64,000 nt of DNA, from the NCBI GenBank assembly GCA_028710885.1, contig JAQTTG010000001.1, forward strand, positions 496,001 through 560,000, given 5' to 3'. This stretch comes from Sulfuricurvum sp. Lineage in GTDB: Bacteria > Campylobacterota > Campylobacteria > Campylobacterales > Sulfurimonadaceae. The notes beneath the pieces are model-generated. The model made no database searches, was not told the origin of the DNA, and saw only the letters and a program-made list of their open reading frames with translations. How positions within the stretch are numbered: position 1 is the first letter of the stretch; every line of letters starts with the position of its first letter. A program made the translations under genes and the position numbers. Of the stretch, positions 18,135 to 27,941 are shown piece after piece.

Positions 18135-18329
18135 TCATATTAATTGTGATTTTTTCAACAATTCTTCTTTATTCTTAGCTCTGAGAACCTGCACCAGTAA
18201 CTTGATCGACTCGAACCACACTTTCGGTTCATCAGCTTTGGGTGTATACTCCCCTTTTGCGATGGCGATGGTACGTTTGATGTAATCTGCTTTGCTCAAG
18301 ATTCCGACGTTTAGTATTTTTGACTCCAT
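18135..18329 (-). pseudogene. Truncated winged-helix regulator/antitoxin
   Basis: The 64 residues (IKRTIAIAKGEYTPK, EPKVWFES) match the N-terminal part of a family of about 100-120-aa predicted transcriptional regulators. The C-terminal winged helix (normally with an S-N-L-S-R-T-L recognition helix) is missing: the frame stops after KNKEELLKKSQLI, 8 bp before the toxin start. I read it as a broken gene left in front of a different toxin, though the product may still be made. Confidence 0.55.
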
Positions 18330-18338
18330 GTTTCTCCT

Positions 18339-20279
18339 CTATTTATACAAGTTCAATAAAGTGTCAATCCAATCAGGAATATTAGAATTATTAGATAATT
18401 CAGAATATATTTTAGCTATTTCATTTTTTGTTTCTAAATTTTCCATAATATAATCATATACCTTCTGCTTTTCGTCTTGTCCTTCTACTTTCAAGAGTTT
18501 TAAAAATGCTAAATCTTTAGATACATTTGCATATTTTGATTTTTCATTATATTGAAAATATTTGATAATTTCTTTTAATTCTGGATCATTTTTATACTCG
18601 ATGTATTTGTTTACTGCATCAAAATACACTTTTGCATCGAGACAATCTTCCATTTCTGTTTGATCATACAAGCCCGATTTTTCCAATGAAAGCAAATCTG
18701 TTACATCTCCATTTATTTGTAAACGTCTAATATATAATTTTTTCTTTTTATCATTACCAATACTTGAATTACCTTCAAAATTAACTCTTTGTTTGTCTGA
18801 ATCAATCAAACATACAATTGTTCCATTAAGCGCTTTCTGTTCACTTTTTTCTTGGACAGGAATACTTAAATAGTTAAATAGTTTTATAACATTCCCAGAA
18901 CCACCAACTGGTAAAATAATTATATCAGTACGTTTTTTTATTTCAAAAAATGTTTTCAAATATTGGGCGTCATCAGCACCTTCACATATAAGCCAATTGG
19001 TTTTTTTTGTTCTACTCAAAGATAGAATAGACGTAACTAAATCAAAATAACTTTTAATTTCTATATCATCAGGCATAGTACCACGATTATCAAAAGCTAA
19101 AGACAAATCAAATACACTGATTTTATCCTCTTCTTTATCTATATGACACCATGTACCTGATTCAGCCAGTGGAATAAAACCATACCAATGCGTTGTTATC
19201 AATGTCTGATAATGATAAGTGTTAGCAAGATTAGAAACTCTTAAAAATTGTTCAAAGCAAGCGGCAGTATTTAATGAAGCTTCAGGCTCATCTAATGCAA
19301 AAATAACTTCGTATTCAGGTTTATCATCTTGAGCTAAAAAAGCATATGCCACATCTATTAAAGCTGTTCTTTGTTCACCTGAACTTAAAATATCTAAATC
19401 TTTTGTTGTTTTTTTTAGGCTAATTGTTGAGAAGTATGTATCAATAATCTTTTCTCTTATGATTTTTGTCGATAGTTTTTGTGCGACACCTTGACTAGTT
19501 TTATAACTGTATTGATCATCTATTTCTGACATAGATTTGTTGATATTTTTAATAAAATCTAATAGTTTTTTATTGATAAAGCTTACAATACTATCTTTTC
19601 CATCAATTATTTTGTTATCAAGAACACTATCGATTTCTGATACTATATCCTTACCCATTAGATATTGCATTTTTGTTGAATAAAGCTTAGTTGCTTCGCT
19701 AACAGAAGTTTCAACCGGAAAATAAATATATGCATATGAATCCCAAATTTCTTGTCGTAATTTTTCAATATACTGTTTAATATTAATATCAGGAAATTCG
19801 GTAGTAAAAAAATTGTTTAATGTTCCTACACCAAAAGGACTATCTATTTTCGTTTCTCCAAGATCCTTTTCATATGGCAGATAGGGCAAGCATACAAGAA
19901 AATATTTAGTATAATCAATATTCTTTTTTAATTCTTCTTTGTAATGAAGAAATTCTTGTAAAGCAGCTATATTATTTGTATCTTTTTTTGAAAACTTCCA
20001 TAAAACATTACCTATTTCAATCAACATTTTTTGTTTATATTTTGATTTTTCCAAAAGAAATATAGGAGCTACAAGTGCCTCATCTCTTTTTCCATTTTTT
20101 AATAAATTCCAATCTCTTTCAATATTAAAATAGTAATCTAATACTTCCAATATAGCAGATTTTCCTGCCCCATTAGCCCCTGAAAAAACAGTGAATTTAT
20201 TGTTTAAATCATTTGTTAAATGAATATAATTTAAACCATTGTAATTTTTATAAGCTCGTAAAAATAGTCCAATAAGCAT
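18339..20279 (-). CDS. OLD-family ATPase with TOPRIM nuclease domain
   Basis: The 646-residue protein has an SMC/ABC-type ATPase: Walker A SGANGAGKSAIL (about 35), signature LSSGEQRTALID (about 300) and Walker B VIFALDEPEASLN (about 330). A TOPRIM domain follows (WLICEGADDAQYL with the catalytic Glu, CLIDSD with the Asp pair, about 435-510). OLD-type proteins cut DNA and are often phage-defence effectors (P2 Old, GajA). No UvrD-like Gabija partner follows. The gene is distinctly more AT-rich than its neighbours, a sign of transfer. A GAAGGA site precedes the ATG, 24 bp after the nuclease gene. Confidence 0.85.
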   Translation of the reverse strand: MLIGLFLRAYKNYNGLNYIHLTNDLNNKFTVFSGANGAGKSAILEVLDYYFNIERDWNLLKNGKRDEALVAPIFLLEKSKYKQKMLIEIGNVLWKFSKKDTNNIAALQEFLHYKEELKKNIDYTKYFLVCLPYLPYEKDLGETKIDSPFGVGTLNNFFTTEFPDINIKQYIEKLRQEIWDSYAYIYFPVETSVSEATKLYSTKMQYLMGKDIVSEIDSVLDNKIIDGKDSIVSFINKKLLDFIKNINKSMSEIDDQYSYKTSQGVAQKLSTKIIREKIIDTYFSTISLKKTTKDLDILSSGEQRTALIDVAYAFLAQDDKPEYEVIFALDEPEASLNTAACFEQFLRVSNLANTYHYQTLITTHWYGFIPLAESGTWCHIDKEEDKISVFDLSLAFDNRGTMPDDIEIKSYFDLVTSILSLSRTKKTNWLICEGADDAQYLKTFFEIKKRTDIIILPVGGSGNVIKLFNYLSIPVQEKSEQKALNGTIVCLIDSDKQRVNFEGNSSIGNDKKKKLYIRRLQINGDVTDLLSLEKSGLYDQTEMEDCLDAKVYFDAVNKYIEYKNDPELKEIIKYFQYNEKSKYANVSKDLAFLKLLKVEGQDEKQKVYDYIMENLETKNEIAKIYSELSNNSNIPDWIDTLLNLYK

Positions 20280-20302
20280 TTTTTTCCTTCATTTTCTAAT
20301 TT

Positions 20303-21202
20303 CTAATACGTCTGCACCCCAAACTTCAAAAGCATCTTCGGCAAGACATCATCAAGATTAAAAACGTCCTCATCACGCAACTCTATCAATTTGAAATTAT
20401 ATTTCTCATATATCGCTTTTTTCAACCGTTTTCGTTCGGCATATTTGGGATCATTTTCCATCCCCCAAAACTCGATATACACTTTACCCGTCGGGATGTA
20501 AAAATCACAATAGACCTCTTCCTCTATCGGAAGCCGTCTCTCATACGCATGGACGATCTCCGCCATATAAAGCCAGTTATCGATCAGCATCTCCGCTTTG
20601 CTTCGCACGAAATGCCCGTCAGTCGCGCGATGTTTCGCCTCGAACTTGCTACGAAAGGCATTATCTTCGGATTTATCAACTTTGGCTTGGGTATCTTCTC
20701 CCGCATCGCCTTGTACCTCTTTGACCACCGATACAAAAGCGGGATTCTCAAAAATACTCTCAGGCCATTCGACATAGGGGACACCTGATTGGGTGTTCTC
20801 TTTTTGTACTCCGCCGTTTTTGATCCCCAGAGCGGTGATCGTCCATCCTTTGAGATAACGTTGTATCCATCCGATCTCGGAGAGCATCATGTTGAGTTTT
20901 TGCGCCGTGATGTTGTATCGATTCCCGATAGCGGTGGCTTTTAAAAATTCTTTACCCTGTGTGATCGTTTTATTGGGGATAGCGACGTTTTCAGGCCAAA
21001 CGATATAAGTTCCGTACTTGGGACTGGTTTGCCATTGCCCGCCGTGATTTTCACCGATTTTTGTGAGGATAAAGTTTTCATTTTCTCGCTGTATGAATCC
21101 AGCATTTAAAAGTAGCTCATCGAGAGCATGTTTTGTGATGGAAAGATTTTTGGAGAGTTGACTAGTAGAAATGAGTTTTACATCCGACATTAATTTTCTC
21201 AT
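20303..21202 (-). CDS. Protein with twin N-terminal repeats and a PD-(D/E)XK-like nuclease domain
   Basis: Two similar units occupy about 8-75 and 83-155. Each has an L-x-K/I-T-x-L-G-x-x-x-G-G turn and a (Y/V)-x-W-P-E end, so they look like a duplicated DNA-binding unit. The C-terminal 110 residues (HFVRSKAEMLIDNWL, VYCDFYIP, VYIEFWG, then conserved lysines and LIELRDED) fit a PD-(D/E)XK nuclease with Asp and Glu on adjacent strands. The family has no role I can name. Base composition is close to the chromosome, unlike the OLD gene after it. Two ATGs are possible (codons 1 and 5). Confidence 0.65.
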   Translation of the reverse strand: MRKLMSDVKLISTSQLSKNLSITKHALDELLLNAGFIQRENENFILTKIGENHGGQWQTSPKYGTYIVWPENVAIPNKTITQGKEFLKATAIGNRYNITAQKLNMMLSEIGWIQRYLKGWTITALGIKNGGVQKENTQSGVPYVEWPESIFENPAFVSVVKEVQGDAGEDTQAKVDKSEDNAFRSKFEAKHRATDGHFVRSKAEMLIDNWLYMAEIVHAYERRLPIEEEVYCDFYIPTGKVYIEFWGMENDPKYAERKRLKKAIYEKYNFKLIELRDEDVFNLDDVLPKMLLKFGVQTY

Positions 21203-21291
21203 TTCTCGTTTTATTTCGTAGAAAGAGAATAGCTCAAAAAAAATAAAAAAGCAAATACGTCTTAGGGGACTAGGCGGGATATTTTAAGGGC

Positions 21292-21327
21292 AAAAAAAAA
21301 GGCCGAGGGGTAATTAATCTCTCGACC
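21292..21327 (-). terminator. Intrinsic terminator downstream of acs
   Basis: On the minus strand a stem of about 11 bp with one mismatch and two G-T pairs (21301-21327, loop AATTA) runs directly into nine T residues (21292-21300). This is a standard Rho-independent terminator for the acs transcript. Confidence 0.85.
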
Positions 21328-21407
21328 ATTGCCGCTCCATTAACTACAACAAAGCTATACTCACGAAAAAATTATACCCTTTTTTAAATCGTTAGAGAAA
21401 ATCTATG

Positions 21408-21426
21408 TGCGGGACTGAAGTCCCAC
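21408..21426. repeat. GGGAC-TGAA-GTCCC palindrome after acs
   Basis: A short stem (GGGAC / GTCCC, extended by GTG/CAC across one bulged C) lies 20 bp after the acs stop codon. It has no T-tract. It resembles dispersed REP-like palindromes more than a terminator. The true terminator is about 80 bp further on. Confidence 0.45.
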
Positions 21427-21446
21427 TTCCGATTACGGGCAAAAAC

Positions 21447-23405
21447 TTACCCTTTGACTTTTGCTTCGATGGTTGCAACGATTGACGGATCTTCGAGAGT
21501 CGAAATATCCTGAGTGATCGCATCGCCTTTCGCGATAGAGCGAAGAATACGACGCATGATTTTACCTGAACGAGTTTTCGGCAAGCCCGGTACGAAAACG
21601 ATATCATCACAGATAGCGATGTTACCGATCTCTTTCATGATCACTTTGTTAATCTCTTTGACCATTTCCATCTCTTCACCGACGGTGTCATCGCTTTTGA
21701 GAACGATGTAGGCGAAGATCCCCTCACCTTTGATATCATGCGGTTTACCGACAACGGCAACTTCGGCGACGTTCGGGTGTTTTTTACATGCCGCTTCAAC
21801 TTCAGCAGTACCCATACGGTGACCCGAAACGTTGATAACATCATCCGTACGACCGGTGATCGTGATGTATCCGTCTTCGTCGTAGATCGCGCCGTCACCG
21901 GTAAAGTATACCGGTTGTCCGTCTTTTTTCACATCGCCGAAATACGATTTCACGAAACGTTCCGGATCACCCCAGATACCGCGGATCATTGACGGCCAAG
22001 GACGTGTTACACACATATAACCGCCCTCTCCTGCTGCAACTTTGACACCCGTTTGCGGGTCAAGGATCTCAGCCATGATACCCGGAAGCGGGAATGTCGC
22101 ACACGCCGGTTTGATCGGAGTAGCCCCCGGAAGTGGAGAAACGATGTGTCCCCCCGTCTCGGTTTGCCAGTAGGTATCGACGATCGCGCATTTGCTTCCA
22201 CCGACTGCTTCATAGTACCATTTCCATGCCGGAGGATCAATCGGCTCACCAACGGTTCCAAGGACTTTGAGAGAGCTGAGATCGTATTTAGCCGGCTCAT
22301 CTTCTCCCATTTTGTGCAATACGCGGATTGCGGTCGGAGCGGTATAGAATTGGTTGATTTTGTACTCTTCGACCATTTTCCACGGACGTCCCGCATCTGG
22401 GTACGTAGGTACCCCTTCAAACATAACAGTAGTCGCACCCATCGCGAGTGGTCCGTAGACGATGTAGGTATGTCCGGTAATCCAGCCAACGTCAGCTGTA
22501 CACCAGTAAGTGTCGTTTTCTTTGACGTCAAATACCCATTCCATCGTCATTTGTGCCCAGAGGATATACCCTGCGGAGTTGTGTTGAACCCCTTTTGGTT
22601 TTCCGGTTGAACCAGATGTGTAGAGGAGGAAAAGAGGATCTTCCGCATCCATCTCTTCGGCTTCACAAATGCTCGATTGGTTTTTGATGAGTTCGTTATA
22701 CGAATAGTCGCGTCCCGCTACCCAAGTAATATCTTCGTTATTTCGCTCAACAACGAGGACTTTTTCAACCGGAGATTTTTCGTCAATCGCTTGGTCAACA
22801 ACCGGTTTGAGCATGTACGGTTTGTCTTTACGAAATGCGCCATCCGCAGTGATAACTACTTTGGCTTCTGCATCTTCGATACGATCTTTGAGTGCTTCAG
22901 AAGAGAATCCGCCGAATACAATCGAGTGGATTGCACCGATACGGGCACATGCGAGCATCGCATACGCCGCTTCCGGGATCATCGGCATATAGATAACAAC
23001 ACGATCCCCTTTTTTGACATGAAATTCGTTTTTAAGGAGGTTAGCAAATTTGTTGACGTTGTAATAGAGTTCAAGATAGGTAATGATTTGTTTATCACCA
23101 CGGTCACCTTCGAAAATAATTGCCGCTTTGTTTTTGCGTGAGCTGAGATGACGGTCGATACATTGGTGAGCGACGTTTAGTTTACCGTTCACGAACCATT
23201 TGTAAAACGGTGCATTGCTCTCATCGAGCACTTGGGTGTACGGTGAAAACCAGTCGATTTTCTCATTAGCAAAACTGCCCCAAAACCCTTCATAATCTTC
23301 ACTTGCCCAAGTTTGAAGGTCATGGTACTCACACATATTTTTAATACGGGCTTGCTTAGCGAACTCGCGGTTCGGCTGAAAAGTAGGTTTTACGATATCA
23401 CTCAT
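21447..23405 (-). CDS. acs: Acetyl-CoA synthetase
   Basis: The 652-residue protein is a full-length AMP-forming acetate-CoA ligase, the usual size. It has the ATP-binding [10 protein letters not shown] motif, the YWQTETGG motif, and the C-terminal [10 protein letters not shown]-like stretch ([12 protein letters not shown]), whose Lys is the known acetylation site in the family. It activates acetate for entry into central metabolism. An AAGGAG site precedes the ATG. It closes a run of minus-strand genes that also encode the acetate symporter, so transport and activation are linked. Confidence 0.97.
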   Translation of the reverse strand: MSDIVKPTFQPNREFAKQARIKNMCEYHDLQTWASEDYEGFWGSFANEKIDWFSPYTQVLDESNAPFYKWFVNGKLNVAHQCIDRHLSSRKNKAAIIFEGDRGDKQIITYLELYYNVNKFANLLKNEFHVKKGDRVVIYMPMIPEAAYAMLACARIGAIHSIVFGGFSSEALKDRIEDAEAKVVITADGAFRKDKPYMLKPVVDQAIDEKSPVEKVLVVERNNEDITWVAGRDYSYNELIKNQSSICEAEEMDAEDPLFLLYTSGSTGKPKGVQHNSAGYILWAQMTMEWVFDVKENDTYWCTADVGWITGHTYIVYGPLAMGATTVMFEGVPTYPDAGRPWKMVEEYKINQFYTAPTAIRVLHKMGEDEPAKYDLSSLKVLGTVGEPIDPPAWKWYYEAVGGSKCAIVDTYWQTETGGHIVSPLPGATPIKPACATFPLPGIMAEILDPQTGVKVAAGEGGYMCVTRPWPSMIRGIWGDPERFVKSYFGDVKKDGQPVYFTGDGAIYDEDGYITITGRTDDVINVSGHRMGTAEVEAACKKHPNVAEVAVVGKPHDIKGEGIFAYIVLKSDDTVGEEMEMVKEINKVIMKEIGNIAICDDIVFVPGLPKTRSGKIMRRILRSIAKGDAITQDISTLEDPSIVATIEAKVKG

Positions 23406-23423
23406 GGTTAAGGCTCCTTGTGT

Positions 23424-24041
23424 TTAGTTTAATTTTGTCGTATTTTTTAATTTTATATAGACCATTGCGGTCATGATTGCATCGTTTAACGCATTATGCT
23501 GACCCATCCTAGGGATTTTGAGATCACGAAGGATTGTATCAAAGCGCAAATCAATATTTCCTTGAGGAATCAGGGCAATTTTCTTGTCAAAATAAATCCC
23601 AGATATCTCAATCTGTTTATGGGGAAGTTCACACCCCAGCCATGGTTTGATTAAGCGATTCATCATCGCCATATCAAACTCCAAATAATACCCTACTAGT
23701 GGGCGATTTCCAATAAAATCAAGAAACTTTTTGGCCCCTTCTAAAGGCTCGATTGCGTGTTCCAAATCACAGGGGCGAATATGGTGGATTTTGATGCTTT
23801 CGACACTAATTTCTTTATGAGGTTTTAAAAAAACTTCAAAGCTTTCAGAAGTGAGAATTCGATCTCCTTTGACCTTCACTGCACCGATACTGAGTACGGC
23901 ATCTTTTTTAGTGTTCAGCCCTGTCGTTTCAGTATCAAATACAACTACTTCATCACCATCATAAGGGTCAAAAAGCCATCCGTAATTCTCATCACGCAAC
24001 TTTTTTCGATTCCAATTACGCTTGAATGACTCAAACATCAA
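23424..24041 (-). CDS. DnaQ-like 3'-5' exonuclease
   Basis: The 205-residue protein has the DEDDh exonuclease motifs: VVFDTETTGL (Exo I), VGYYLEFDMAMMN (Exo II) and QHNALNDAIMT (Exo III with His and Asp). It is not the replicative epsilon subunit by context. As I recall, the same order (acs, DnaQ-like, CBS/DUF294) occurs in Vibrio acetate loci. Its start overlaps the DUF294 gene as ATGA, 4 bp. The substrate is unknown; a nucleotide-degrading role in signalling is possible. Confidence 0.85.
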   Translation of the reverse strand: MMFESFKRNWNRKKLRDENYGWLFDPYDGDEVVVFDTETTGLNTKKDAVLSIGAVKVKGDRILTSESFEVFLKPHKEISVESIKIHHIRPCDLEHAIEPLEGAKKFLDFIGNRPLVGYYLEFDMAMMNRLIKPWLGCELPHKQIEISGIYFDKKIALIPQGNIDLRFDTILRDLKIPRMGQHNALNDAIMTAMVYIKLKNTTKLN

Positions 24042-25861
24042 ACAACCATGCCTAGATTAAAATGGTAGGTCAAAAATTTTTTAAACGTATTAACAATTTT
24101 GAAAGCGTCTTTTAAGAGATCTCTTTCAGCTTTTGTCAAAAGTTTTGGATTGATATAATTATTTTCAACACTAGATTGTTGCTGAGACAGCATAAAACGC
24201 AAGCGGATACTGAGTAAAGTATCGTATGCTTCAATCAATTCACTCGCAAACTGCTTATCAAATACACCAAGGTTATTGAGTTCTTTTATCCGCTCTGTTG
24301 TATTAGTTATCGAAATTTTGTATTCCAATGCCAAAACCCGAATTCCGTGGAGAATGGCAAAAATTCCCCCTTTTTTAATATCGAGTTCACTTTCATGTTC
24401 TGCACGCCCTAATACAAATCCTGAAAAAAGGCTAAGAGGCGTATCAAAAGCAAGCGTTGATTTTGCCAAATGAGCCAATACATCACTTCGTCCGTCAAAC
24501 TGTTTTGCTAAGAAAATTTTACACTCATCCAATAATCCCTCATCGCCAGCTACACATTGAGCATCCATAAAAATCGATAATCCCATCAATGTTTCTTCAT
24601 TCAGGGTATCAATCCAACCCGAAATTGCTTTTACATATCCACTTACACTTCTGCGCCAATAAGGGTTGCTAACCATAACATTACCATTGCATTTTGGAAA
24701 GCCAAGATGCAATAAATATTCATTAAATTGCATCATACACGGTTCGAATTCAGCTTCATCAACACCATCTCGAATGATCAATCCATTGTCCTGATCCGTT
24801 CTAAGAACCTGTTCACCACGTCCTTCACTTCCCATTACGATCAATGCACATCGATCTTGTAAATGTACAGGTACTACCATCTCAAATACTTTACGATAGA
24901 CCTTTGCATTCAGTTCACTCACTAATTTGGAAACATATCGTACACGTACCCCTTTGGTCGTCAACGACCGAACAAGATGGGTCAATGAACGCTGTGCGTT
25001 TTGAAGTTCATCTATACTCACCGCACGATCAATCGATGCCGCAATGAGATGGGTATGGTTGGCAAAATGGCTTAAGAGGTCAAGCTGTTCCAAAATGCCG
25101 ACAACCACGTCATTTTCAACAACGACCAGCCGCTTAATACCGTGTTTGGTAAAAAGTAACAGTGCATTGAATAGAAAATCGTTCCGCTCAATAGTAATCA
25201 AACCGTATGTTGCGATCTCACCGATCGGATCGGTGCGGCTTTTATCGCTTAAGAGGAGTTTTTCGCGTAAATTGGTGTCAGTTACGATTCCCATTCGCTC
25301 GCCATCACGAACTAAAATAACATTACCGTCTTTATCCGCCATTTGTCGCAACGCGTCTTTTATCGGTGTTGTAGCGTCAACAAAACAGGGAGTATGCAGA
25401 TAAATTTCATCCACACGCGAAACCATAAATGGCGTCAACTCATTTTGATGTTGCCGTTCTTTGAGATTTTGATGTTTAGTGATAAAGTCTTGCATAAAAT
25501 AATTTTGAAACGATTCGACATCTTGGAGAAGGTTGAGGAAAAATTCTTTGGGGAGTTCGTAACAGATGAGATCTTCAGCGACGCTAAATGTGCTTTGGGT
25601 ATTTCCGTATATCAGGGAGTTCGCATCAAAACTGTCGCGTTCCCCGTACACATTTTGGAGTTCACCCTCAATACTTTCGTTGACTATACCCTTGATAATG
25701 ATGTAGAGCGATTCCGCCCGTACCCGAGGAGCGATCAAAACTGTCTCTTTGGGGTAATAGGCGATATCCATCTGGGACATCAGTTTTTCGATCATCCTCT
25801 CACCCAAAAGGTCAAAAGGATGAATCGACATCAATAGTGCTTTTTGGTCAAACAGACTCAA
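24038..25861 (-). CDS. cNMP-binding/CBS/DUF294 nucleotidyltransferase-like signalling protein
   Basis: Domains in order over 607 residues are: a cyclic-nucleotide-binding-like barrel (about 15-130), a CBS pair (about 155-270), a DUF294 nucleotidyltransferase-like domain (about 300-440; VMGSEGRGEQ, then R-T-D-Q-D-N) and a helical DUF294 C-terminal domain. The GlnD-like G-S-x-(A/G)-R core is intact. The architecture is common next to acetate and other carboxylate transporters. It probably senses adenine nucleotides and controls uptake or Acs, but the target is not known. A 95-bp gap with hairpins separates it from actP. Confidence 0.85.
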   Translation of the reverse strand: MSLFDQKALLMSIHPFDLLGERMIEKLMSQMDIAYYPKETVLIAPRVRAESLYIIIKGIVNESIEGELQNVYGERDSFDANSLIYGNTQSTFSVAEDLICYELPKEFFLNLLQDVESFQNYFMQDFITKHQNLKERQHQNELTPFMVSRVDEIYLHTPCFVDATTPIKDALRQMADKDGNVILVRDGERMGIVTDTNLREKLLLSDKSRTDPIGEIATYGLITIERNDFLFNALLLFTKHGIKRLVVVENDVVVGILEQLDLLSHFANHTHLIAASIDRAVSIDELQNAQRSLTHLVRSLTTKGVRVRYVSKLVSELNAKVYRKVFEMVVPVHLQDRCALIVMGSEGRGEQVLRTDQDNGLIIRDGVDEAEFEPCMMQFNEYLLHLGFPKCNGNVMVSNPYWRRSVSGYVKAISGWIDTLNEETLMGLSIFMDAQCVAGDEGLLDECKIFLAKQFDGRSDVLAHLAKSTLAFDTPLSLFSGFVLGRAEHESELDIKKGGIFAILHGIRVLALEYKISITNTTERIKELNNLGVFDKQFASELIEAYDTLLSIRLRFMLSQQQSSVENNYINPKLLTKAERDLLKDAFKIVNTFKKFLTYHFNLGMVV

Positions 25862-25896
25862 AGCTAACTCCTAAAAATTCTGCCTCAAAAGAGGCA

Positions 25897-25956
25897 AGCT
25901 TTAGTGCCATAGCGGCAAGCGTAGCCGAATGGAGCTTTGCCCCGTCGGCGTTCCAA
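25897..25956. repeat. Degenerate intergenic repeat, second copy of the 5764-5820 sequence
   Basis: CTTTAGTGCC(A)TAG, a GCGTA-CC-AA-GG stretch and GTGTTCTA occur in the same order here and at about 5764-5820. A separate hairpin, TGCCTC-AAAA-GAGGCA, lies at 25881-25896. The region between actP and the DUF294 gene is therefore highly structured and could end or attenuate transcription. The match is by eye and imperfect. Confidence 0.4.
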
Positions 25957-27618
25957 TTAGTGTTCTACAGCACCTTCAGCACCAATACCGGTTTGGCTTC
26001 GGATAAATTGAGCTTCATACGCCTCTTTCTCTTTTGCAGCAGTTTCACTGCTATCAGTGATAGAGAAGAACCAGATTCCAATAAACGCTGCACTTACAGA
26101 GAAGATAGCTGGATATTTATATGGAAAAATCGCCTCTGCATGTCCTAAGAAATCCACCCATACAGTTGGACCCAAAATAACCAAAACCGCAGCAGTCAAA
26201 AGACCTAATGATCCACCAAGCAATGCACCGCGAGTCGTCAATTTTGACCAATACATAGAGAGGAACAAGATCGGGAAGTTTGCACTAGCAGCAACAGCAA
26301 ATGCCAATCCGACCATAAACGCGATATTTTGAGATTCAAATACGATTCCCAAATAGATTGCAACGATTCCCAAAGCAACAGTAGCTATTTTAGAGACTTT
26401 CATCTCCATCAATCCATCCGTTTTACCTTGTTTGATTACGCTTGCATAAAGGTCATGTGAAATCGCAGATGCCCCCGCCAAAGTAAGACCGGAAACAACC
26501 GCTAAGATTGTTGCAAATGCTACCGCAGAGATAAATCCGAGGAAGAAGTCGCCGCCCACTGCATGTGAAAGGTGAATCGCTGCCATGTTATCGCCACCAA
26601 GAATCGGGAAACCACCATCAACCGCTTGTTTAGCCAAATCAAGATATTGTGGATTTTTAAATACCATAACGATCGCACCGAAACCGATAATAAATGTCAA
26701 GATATAAAAATATCCGATCAAACCTGTCGCATAGAAAACCGATTTACGTGCTTCTTTTGCATCACTGACGGTGAAAAAGCGCATAAGGATATGTGGAAGA
26801 CCAGCTGTACCAAACATCAATGCTATACCGAGTGAAATTGCTGAAATTGGATCACTTACCAGTTTACCAGGAGCCATAATCGCTTGATCTTTCATGCTAA
26901 CCGCAGTTGAGAACAATGTTTCAAAGTTAAAGTTATAGTGTGCCATAACCGCAACCGCCATAAATGTCGCACCAGAGAGCAACAAGAACGCTTTAATAAT
27001 CTGAACCCATGTTGTTGCAAGCATACCGCCAAATGTAACATAAAGGATCATCAAGACACCAACCAAAATAACCGCTACTTCATAATCAAGACCGAAAAGA
27101 AGTTGGATGAGTTTTCCTGCTCCAACCATTTGGGCGATCAAATACAAAATAACCGTTACGATAGAACCAAACGCCGCTAATGTACGAATAGGTGTTTGAC
27201 GTAAACGATACGATGCAACGTCAGCAAATGTGTATTTACCGAGGTTACGAAGCTGTTCAGCCACCATAAACAAGATAATCGGCCAACCGACCAAGAAACC
27301 GATAGAGTAGATCAAACCATCATACCCTTTTCCGTAAACAAGGGCAGAAATACCCAAAAATGATGCCGCTGACATATAGTCACCCGCGATTGCCATACCG
27401 TTTTGGAACCCTGTGATTCCTCCGCCGGCAGTGTAAAAATCTTTTGCCGTTTTGGTACGTTTTGCTGCCCAATAGGTGATCCCGAGAGTTGCACCGACAA
27501 AAATAACGAACATAGTAATCGCTGACATATTCAGCGGTTGTTTTTCTACTGCACCAGTGAGTGCCTCACCGGCAAATGCAGCCATTGAAAATAAAAGTGC
27601 CAATAACGCTTTCATCAC
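25957..27618 (-). CDS. actP: Cation/acetate symporter
   Basis: The 553-residue protein is an SLC5-type sodium/solute symporter of the ActP group. It has about 13-14 hydrophobic segments, a short leader-like N-terminus, and typical stretches such as [31 protein letters not shown] and [15 protein letters not shown]. It takes up acetate with a cation. The gene overlaps yjcH by 4 bp, the usual yjcH-actP coupling. Together with acs it makes an acetate-scavenging route. Confidence 0.95.
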   Translation of the reverse strand: MMKALLALLFSMAAFAGEALTGAVEKQPLNMSAITMFVIFVGATLGITYWAAKRTKTAKDFYTAGGGITGFQNGMAIAGDYMSAASFLGISALVYGKGYDGLIYSIGFLVGWPIILFMVAEQLRNLGKYTFADVASYRLRQTPIRTLAAFGSIVTVILYLIAQMVGAGKLIQLLFGLDYEVAVILVGVLMILYVTFGGMLATTWVQIIKAFLLLSGATFMAVAVMAHYNFNFETLFSTAVSMKDQAIMAPGKLVSDPISAISLGIALMFGTAGLPHILMRFFTVSDAKEARKSVFYATGLIGYFYILTFIIGFGAIVMVFKNPQYLDLAKQAVDGGFPILGGDNMAAIHLSHAVGGDFFLGFISAVAFATILAVVSGLTLAGASAISHDLYASVIKQGKTDGLMEMKVSKIATVALGIVAIYLGIVFESQNIAFMVGLAFAVAASANFPILFLSMYWSKLTTRGALLGGSLGLLTAAVLVILGPTVWVDFLGHAEAIFPYKYPAIFSVSAAFIGIWFFSITDSSETAAKEKEAYEAQFIRSQTGIGAEGAVEH

Positions 27619-27929
27619 TCTCCCTTTGCTTTAGCTTTAATTTTTGCAGTCAATTCATCAAATTCACCGTTTGCACGACGAACATAAATACCCGTAAGGA
27701 TAAATGCACTAATAATTACCGCTACACCGACAGGAATACCAATCGTAGTCACACTTCCTGCTGACATCGGTGCACCCAAAATAGACGGATCAAATGCGAT
27801 CGTCAAAACAAACCCGAAATAAATAACCAACATCACAATTGTCAATGTCCATGCAAACGAGCTGCGGGTTTTGACAAGATGAATAAAATCTGGATCGTTT
27901 TTAATACGATCTACCATCTCTTGTTTCAT
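27615..27929 (-). CDS. yjcH: YjcH-like DUF485 membrane protein
   Basis: The 104-residue protein has two membrane segments (about 29-50 and 63-85) and the DUF485 pattern [15 protein letters not shown]. It sits directly before actP with a 4-bp overlap, as in many proteobacteria. It is thought to assist the symporter, but its exact role is not established. Confidence 0.92.
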   Translation of the reverse strand: MKQEMVDRIKNDPDFIHLVKTRSSFAWTLTIVMLVIYFGFVLTIAFDPSILGAPMSAGSVTTIGIPVGVAVIISAFILTGIYVRRANGEFDELTAKIKAKAKGE

Positions 27930-27941
27930 TCTAATACTCCT

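Noticed and set aside
18339-21202. A classical Gabija system
   Set aside because: The TOPRIM ATPase fits GajA-like proteins but no UvrD/Rep-type helicase (GajB) gene lies on either side.
21301-21327. An attachment site or REP element after acs
   Set aside because: The stem is followed by nine T residues on the acs strand, so an intrinsic terminator explains it.
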